This document shows, in pieces, positions 60,088 through 64,000 of a stretch of DNA of 64,000 nt. This DNA comes from Firmicutes bacterium UBA2530 (GTDB lineage Bacteria; Bacillota; Clostridia; Tissierellales; Sedimentibacteraceae). The DNA is taken from positions 601 to 64,600 of the forward strand of contig DDNC01000023.1 of assembly GCA_002340985.1 (NCBI GenBank), in the 5' to 3' direction. The position numbers and the translations under genes were made by a program. Below the pieces are notes generated by a model. The model saw only the letters and a program-made list of their open reading frames with translations, was not told where the DNA came from and did no database searches. Position 1 is the stretch's first letter; every line of letters begins with the position of its first letter.

Positions 60088-61591
60088 TTGTCTTTCCCCG
60101 CTCCTTTTCAAATTGTAAATATCTTGGCTTATGCACCATATTTTTAATCCTTGGACGAATAACCGTATCTCTCAGATCCTTTCTGTTTTCCACAAAGCTG
60201 GTGAAAGGAGTCATATACGGAACCCCGCAGCTTTTAAGCGTACACAGATGAATAAGAAGGACACACAGGCCTATGGATATTCCGAAAAGTCCAAATATGG
60301 ACGCCAGCAAAATAAATCCAAACCTGATCATTCTCAGTGATGTGCTGAAATTGTAGCTGGGTATTGCAAAGGACGCAATTGCCGTCAGAGCAACAATTAT
60401 TACAGCCAGAGGAGTGATTATTCCGGCCTCCACCGATGCCTGACCAATGACAAGGCCGCCTACCAGTCCTATTGTCGAGCCCACCGGAGTTGTAATCCTT
60501 AAACTTGCCTCTCTTACCAATTCCATAACCAATTCCATTATGAGAGCCTCAAAGTACGGAGGAAAAGGAACATTTGCTCTGGAGGCCGCCACATACAACG
60601 CCAGCTGAGTTGGAAGCATATTGGGATGATACTGCGTAACCGCAACATACAGCGCAGGCAACAGCATTACTATGGGTAGTGCCAGATAGCGTATCATCCT
60701 GGTCAGGCATGATGGCATCCACCTTTCGTAATAGTCTTCTGATGACTGCATGAAGGAAACAAATATCGCCGGCGCTATGAGCACGGAGGGAGTGTTGTCC
60801 ACCGCTATGACAACCCTCCCTTCAAGCAGAGCCGATGCGGCGGCATCAGGTCTCTCTGTATTTTCCAGCTGCGGAAACGGCGAATAGACATCGTCTTCAA
60901 TCATTTCTTCTATATAGGAGCTTTCAAGAACAGCATCAATATCAATGTTGTTTATTCTTTTTTCCACTGTTTCCAATACGGTTTTATTGACAATATCCTC
61001 TATGTATATAATTGCAATATCAGTTTTTGACCTGTTTCCCACCTGAAGATATTTAATCTTTAGTCTTGGGTCCCTTATCCTTCTTCTTATAAGTGTTGTA
61101 GTTACCTTCATTGTTTCATTGAAACCGTCTCTTGCCCCTCTTATAAGTGTTTCCGCTGAAGGCTCCTGCACACCCCTCATTGGCCATCCTCTTGAAGAGA
61201 GCATTATGCCTTTGGAGCACTCCTCCAGAAAAAGAACAGTTTCTCCTGAAAGTATTTTATCAATACATTCCTGAATTGTTTTTAATACCTGTATTTCTGT
61301 TATTGCTATGCTTGTGCGGGCCACAGCATTCTGCAGCTCTGCATCGCTTTGTTCAAGCCTCTGAATATCTAAATTATCCATGAGCATTGCAACAGCATAC
61401 TCACTTATGGAGTCCTTCGTTGTCATTCCATCCACATATACCAAAAGCATTTTAAGCCTTTGATTTCCTCCGGACTCAATTTTCCTGAAAATAATGTCAT
61501 CCGCGTTCTTGAATATGGTCATGAGCTCCTGCTCGTTTTTATTTATATCCTTATCAATCTTAATATCTGCCGAATTGCTCTTATTGTTCAT
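60080..61591 (-). CDS. gerAA: GerAA-family germinant receptor subunit
   Basis: The A subunit of the receptor (503 residues). The hydrophilic N-terminal half (ADDIIFRKIESGGNQRLKML, SRGWPMRGVQEPSAETLIRG and PRLKIKYLQVGNRSKTDIAI) corresponds to the cytoplasmic/NTD region. About five membrane segments follow from residue 270, with RVVIAVDNTPSVLIAPAIFV, the conserved ASRANVPFPPYFEALIMELV and FSTSLRMIRFGFILLASIFG. The tail is basic. AGAGGTG precedes the ATG. It is preceded by a small membrane-protein gene and followed by gerAB and gerAC. Confidence 0.95.
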   Translation of the reverse strand: MNNKSNSADIKIDKDINKNEQELMTIFKNADDIIFRKIESGGNQRLKMLLVYVDGMTTKDSISEYAVAMLMDNLDIQRLEQSDAELQNAVARTSIAITEIQVLKTIQECIDKILSGETVLFLEECSKGIMLSSRGWPMRGVQEPSAETLIRGARDGFNETMKVTTTLIRRRIRDPRLKIKYLQVGNRSKTDIAIIYIEDIVNKTVLETVEKRINNIDIDAVLESSYIEEMIEDDVYSPFPQLENTERPDAAASALLEGRVVIAVDNTPSVLIAPAIFVSFMQSSEDYYERWMPSCLTRMIRYLALPIVMLLPALYVAVTQYHPNMLPTQLALYVAASRANVPFPPYFEALIMELVMELVREASLRITTPVGSTIGLVGGLVIGQASVEAGIITPLAVIIVALTAIASFAIPSYNFSTSLRMIRFGFILLASIFGLFGISIGLCVLLIHLCTLKSCGVPYMTPFTSFVENRKDLRDTVIRPRIKNMVHKPRYLQFEKERGKTNV

Positions 61592-61600
61592 TTAACACCT

Positions 61601-61801
61601 CTATATATTTATTGCAACAATTGCTGCTATGGCCAGTAATCCATATACTATCCCCGTTGCTCTGGCAATTTTATAATCCCTGTGGTAATTGCTTCGCTTC
61701 AGCTCTTTGCTGATTTTAAATAACAGAATAACACTTATAATTAAAAAAACCGCTATAGTATCGTTTGAAATTATCCTCTTTATATCATTGATAAAAAACA
61801 T
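61601..61801 (-). CDS. small two-segment membrane protein at the head of the ger operon
   Basis: A 66-residue protein with two hydrophobic segments (TIAVFLIISVILLFKI and TGIVYGLLAIAAIVAINI) joined by a basic loop (KELKRSNYHRDYKIAR). Small membrane genes of this kind sit beside gerA-type operons in some Clostridia and Bacilli; a role as an accessory D-type receptor subunit is a reasonable guess but not demonstrated. GGGAGGGG lies before the ATG. It is first in the operon, ten bases before gerAA and about 19 bases after the predicted sigmaG start site. Confidence 0.75.
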   Translation of the reverse strand: MFFINDIKRIISNDTIAVFLIISVILLFKISKELKRSNYHRDYKIARATGIVYGLLAIAAIVAINI

Positions 61802-61827
61802 AGCCCCTCCCGCGTATATAATATTAG

Positions 61828-61857
61828 TAATATTTGCATTTTAAGGCATTTTTATTC
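61828..61857 (-). promoter_or_regulatory. sigmaG-type forespore promoter of the ger-spoIIR operon
   Basis: GAATA (61857-61853), 18 bases, AATATTA (61834-61828) on the minus strand: matches the B. subtilis sigmaG consensus GMATA-N18-CATWHTA with a single mismatch. Confidence 0.6.
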
Positions 61858-61913
61858 CATATATTTATATTTTTCCGCAAATCGCAGTCACATTAACCAA
61901 ATTATTTGCATAC

Positions 61914-61939
61914 AAAAACTCCGGAGAAATACTCCGGAG
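61914..61939 (-). terminator. terminator of the third activator gene
   Basis: Two CTCCGGAG palindromes separated by five bases form a perfect 8-bp stem, followed by five T on the minus strand. Confidence 0.87.
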
Positions 61940-61954
61940 AATGGGATTGATATA

Positions 61955-63631
61955 TCACATATTATATTTTTGTTTTTTTCTGACCAATGTTGATAAGTCG
62001 ATTCCAAGCCTTGATGCGGCCTCCTTCATATTCTTGGATGAGGTGAGAGTTGTTTCTATTATAACCTTCTCATATTCATCAAGCTTATCCTTAAGTGTTT
62101 TATTATCTGATAAATCCTTGTAGCTCTCATCTGGAGAATCTCCAAGCATGAGCTGGTCTCTGAAAAGCTCCTTATCAATAGATGCCTCGTCCGACATCAG
62201 CACCAGACGCTCAATTATATTTTTCAGCTCTCTTATGTTTCCCGGCCATTCAAATACAAGAAAATTCTCAAGGCAACCAGTTGTGAAGTAACAGTTTTTA
62301 CCATACTTGTTGTTGTAGTACTCAATAAATTGCTGGGCGAGAGGTATAATGTCTTCCTTTCTCTGCCTCAGTGGCGGAATTACAAATGATACAACGTTCA
62401 GCCTGTAGTACAGGTCTGCACGGAATTTTTTTTCTTCAACAAGATGTTTTAAATCCACATTGGTTGCAGCAATAATCCTTGCATTGAATTCCACTGGAGT
62501 TGTACCTCCAATTCTGTAAAACATCCTGTCATTTATCGCGCTCAACAGCTTTACCTGCAGTGTGTAAGGCATGTCACCTATTTCATCCAGGTAAAGCACT
62601 CCACCGTTTGCTTCTTCAAAAAGTCCTTTTTTTCCTCCCTTTTGTGCGCCGGTAAAGGCCCCCTCCTCATATCCAAAAAATTCCGACTCAAGCAAGTGCT
62701 CCGGAACAGCTCCGCAGTTAATTTTAATAAACTTCCCCTTGCTTCTGCTGCTTATATTGTAAATATACATGGCAATGAAGTCCTTACCTACTCCCGTTTC
62801 TCCTAAAATCAGCACCGTGCTGTCAACATTTGCGATTTTTCTTGCCCTGCTGTAAATTCCCTTCATCTTTTCGTTTGTGTTTATAGGCTCCTTGATATCT
62901 TTCGCTCGGATATTGTAATTATCATATTCATTTATAAAAAGATTTTTTTCCTTCGTAATATTTTTCATCAGCACATCAAGCTCAGACACATCTCTTATAA
63001 CCGCAATTGTCTTCTTGAGATTGCCTTTTTCATCAAATATGGGAGAACCCGAAACCAAGCACCTCTGACCTTTATAATAGTTATTGATGGTTGAAACTGG
63101 CGCCATTGTTTCAATGACCTTGGCACAGCATGAATTTGGAAGAACGTTGTACTTTCTTAAATCATAAACTGACTTTCCTATAATTTGTTCCCTTGTCAAG
63201 CCGGATAGATTTAAAAAAGCATCATTTACATACGTTGTAACGCCTTCCTCATCCGTAATGTAAATACCGTCCTTAAGCTTGTTAAGCATTTCGTTGTACA
63301 GATACTGCTGGCTGCTCAATCTTTCTATTTGTTTTTCAAGCTCATTTCCTATAGTGAAGTCATAAAAGAAAAAGACATACAAATCATGTTCATACAGCTT
63401 CATTTTATTGTGGACTACATAGTAAGATGAATTATCTATAAATTTGACAGGATAAAAGTTATGCTCCTCCCCGTCCTTTACTCCATTAAAATATATTGTT
63501 AATTTTTTATTCAATATATCTTCATAGTTTTTGCAAATATTTGTTTTAAAATAATCATTGTAATATAAAATATTAAATCGCGTATCTGTGATAACAAAAC
63601 CTACTATAAAATCAATAATATCAGACTTCAT
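61955..63631 (-). CDS. double-PAS AAA+-Fis sigma54-dependent activator (divergent from thiolase)
   Basis: A 558-residue enhancer-binding protein. Two PAS-like sensors precede the core: IVGFVITDTRFNILYYNDYF (about 10-110) and LKDGIYITDEEGVTTYVNDA (about 115-230). The AAA+ domain has Walker A GETGVGKD (about 275), a canonical GAFTGA loop, Walker B GGVLYLDEIGD and REDLYYRLN-like RADLYYRLN. The Fis-type helix-turn-helix at the end reads NMKEAASRLGIDLSTLVRKK. GGGGGT precedes the ATG. It is transcribed divergently from a thiolase gene that has a clear sigma54 promoter and two tandem dyads, so self-contained control of that operon is likely. Confidence 0.93.
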   Translation of the reverse strand: MKSDIIDFIVGFVITDTRFNILYYNDYFKTNICKNYEDILNKKLTIYFNGVKDGEEHNFYPVKFIDNSSYYVVHNKMKLYEHDLYVFFFYDFTIGNELEKQIERLSSQQYLYNEMLNKLKDGIYITDEEGVTTYVNDAFLNLSGLTREQIIGKSVYDLRKYNVLPNSCCAKVIETMAPVSTINNYYKGQRCLVSGSPIFDEKGNLKKTIAVIRDVSELDVLMKNITKEKNLFINEYDNYNIRAKDIKEPINTNEKMKGIYSRARKIANVDSTVLILGETGVGKDFIAMYIYNISSRSKGKFIKINCGAVPEHLLESEFFGYEEGAFTGAQKGGKKGLFEEANGGVLYLDEIGDMPYTLQVKLLSAINDRMFYRIGGTTPVEFNARIIAATNVDLKHLVEEKKFRADLYYRLNVVSFVIPPLRQRKEDIIPLAQQFIEYYNNKYGKNCYFTTGCLENFLVFEWPGNIRELKNIIERLVLMSDEASIDKELFRDQLMLGDSPDESYKDLSDNKTLKDKLDEYEKVIIETTLTSSKNMKEAASRLGIDLSTLVRKKQKYNM

Positions 63632-63662
63632 TTAATAACCCCCAAAATTTATTTGAATATTA

Positions 63663-63698
63663 TTTAAACAATATGATTGATATTTTTTAAACAATATG
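63663..63698. repeat. direct repeat pair near the third activator start
   Basis: TTTAAACAATATG occurs at 63663-63675 and again at 63686-63698, 23 bases apart, in the leader/promoter region of the activator gene. It may be a binding site; AT-richness makes chance possible. Confidence 0.4.
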
Positions 63699-63741
63699 TT
63701 ATCATATGTAACAGCAATATTAACATCATTATATTGGTTAG

Positions 63742-63790
63742 TATGCAACATTGCAATAACCTTTTTGTTATTATATGCATTTTTGCATAT
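63742..63790. promoter_or_regulatory. twin TATGCA-N4-TGCA dyads, candidate enhancer sites
   Basis: TATGCAACATTGCAATA (63742-63758) and TATGCATTTTTGCATAT (63774-63790) share TATGCA-N4-TGCA and lie 32 bases apart, about three helical turns. The second contains perfect 7-bp arms. They are 60-110 bases upstream of the sigma54 -24 element. Confidence 0.65.
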
Positions 63791-63850
63791 CACAACATAT
63801 GTATAGGCTGAATTTCATTTAAATTTCAATCTCATAATTTTTTGTTATAT

Positions 63851-63866
63851 TGGCATAGTATTTGCT
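63851..63866 (+). promoter_or_regulatory. sigma54 (-24/-12) promoter of the thiolase gene
   Basis: TGGCATAGTATTTGCT has GG (63852-63853) and GC (63864-63865) ten bases apart; the -12 half TTTGCT is a full match. The start would be near 63877. Confidence 0.88.
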
Positions 63867-63902
63867 ATATAATATGACAAACATATTTATGGAGGAATTT
63901 AT

Positions 63903-64000
63903 ATGAAAAAAGCAGTTATAGTATCTGCAGCAAGAACACCAATAGGTTCATTCGGAGGATCACTTGCTCCTTTATCAGCTGTGGAGTTAGGAGTTATTGC
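63903..64000 (+). CDS. thl: acetyl-CoA acetyltransferase (thiolase), 5' end only
   Basis: The first 32 codons are present, beginning MKKAVIVSAARTPIGSFGGS and continuing LAPLSAVELGVI, the unmistakable start of biosynthetic thiolases. The enzyme interconverts two acetyl-CoA and acetoacetyl-CoA; in lysine fermenters it cleaves acetoacetyl-CoA formed from acetoacetate or builds C4 units for butyrate. GGAGGAAT lies six bases before the ATG. It has a sigma54 promoter and runs off the right edge, so downstream partners (possibly further CoA-pathway genes) are unseen. Confidence 0.95.
   Translation, partial: MKKAVIVSAARTPIGSFGGSLAPLSAVELGVI

Noticed and set aside
55597..63695. An identical 20-base AT-rich string at 55597-55616 and 63676-63695
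   Set aside because: One copy encodes the end of the DUF1934 protein; with this composition a chance match is likely and no surrounding similarity is seen.
63663..63698. Start of a CRISPR-like repeat array
   Set aside because: Only two 13-base copies 23 apart with no third unit and no cas genes.

Overview
The window reads as chromosome of a low-GC, spore-forming, motile, strictly fermentative Firmicute of the Clostridia. Supporting this are two T-box leaders, a long-form HPF, a CBS/DRTGG pyrophosphatase, spoIIR beside a gerA-type germinant receptor, an SLH S-layer protein, a flagellin and an MCP with SigD-like promoters, and a complete early lysine-fermentation operon. A Sedimentibacter-like or related amino-acid fermenter fits, but that assignment is only an impression from gene content. 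No rRNA, tRNA, CRISPR array, insertion sequence or prophage was seen.

Layout. 0-1.3 kb: T-box (Ile) leader, ilvN-like ACT protein and the start of ilvC. 1.4-5.2 kb: pyrophosphatase, DnaC-like loader and DnaD protein. 5.4-8.3 kb: LysM/G5/M23 endopeptidase, HD hydrolase, HPF. 8.3-8.97 kb: AT-rich gap with two inverted DnaA-box pairs and Spo0A boxes. 9-13.5 kb: two HD-GYP paralogues, the second fused to a DUF523/TudS-type domain, enclosing a NodB deacetylase and a coiled-coil protein. 13.5-21.8 kb: a sigma54 activator beside a crt-GntP-CaiB-Acd-EtfB-EtfA operon that has its own -24/-12 promoter. 22-25.7 kb: DUF362 ferredoxin-like protein, T-box-controlled ilvA, SRAP protein. 25.7-28.6 kb: flagellin lying between two reciprocal pseudogene remnants, then a GNAT acetyltransferase. 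29.3-39.9 kb: S-layer protein, membrane protein, M14 carboxypeptidase, CinA, MCP, Lon-like protease. About 40 kb: a 28-residue holin-like toxin with a putative antisense RNA. 40.2-46.6 kb: two-component system, lipoprotein and ABC-2 exporter. 46.7-54 kb: kdd-kamABCDE. 54.4-57.1 kb: glutamate racemase, DUF1934 protein, second sigma54 activator. 57.2-61.8 kb: ger operon with spoIIR at its end. 62-64 kb: third sigma54 activator, divergent from a thiolase gene cut by the window edge.

How it fits together. Lysine is turned into beta-lysine (KamA), 3,5-diaminohexanoate (KamDE, kept active by KamBC) and 3-keto-5-aminohexanoate (Kdd). The thiolase and the crotonase/acyl-CoA dehydrogenase/ETF enzymes belong to the same CoA-based energy metabolism. 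Each of the three catabolic units (crt-etf, kdd-kam, thl) has a GG-N10-GC sigma54 promoter and a PAS/AAA+/Fis activator gene nearby, so the window looks like a sigma54-controlled catabolic neighbourhood. Cell-surface, sporulation/germination and c-di-GMP functions fill the rest.

The most unusual items are the HD-GYP/DUF523 fusion flanked by a duplicated intergenic element, the unlisted type I toxin-antitoxin-like locus near 40.1 kb, the three sigma54 promoter/activator sets, the DnaA/Spo0A site cluster at 8.5 kb, and the reciprocal SRAP/GNAT remnants around the flagellin gene.
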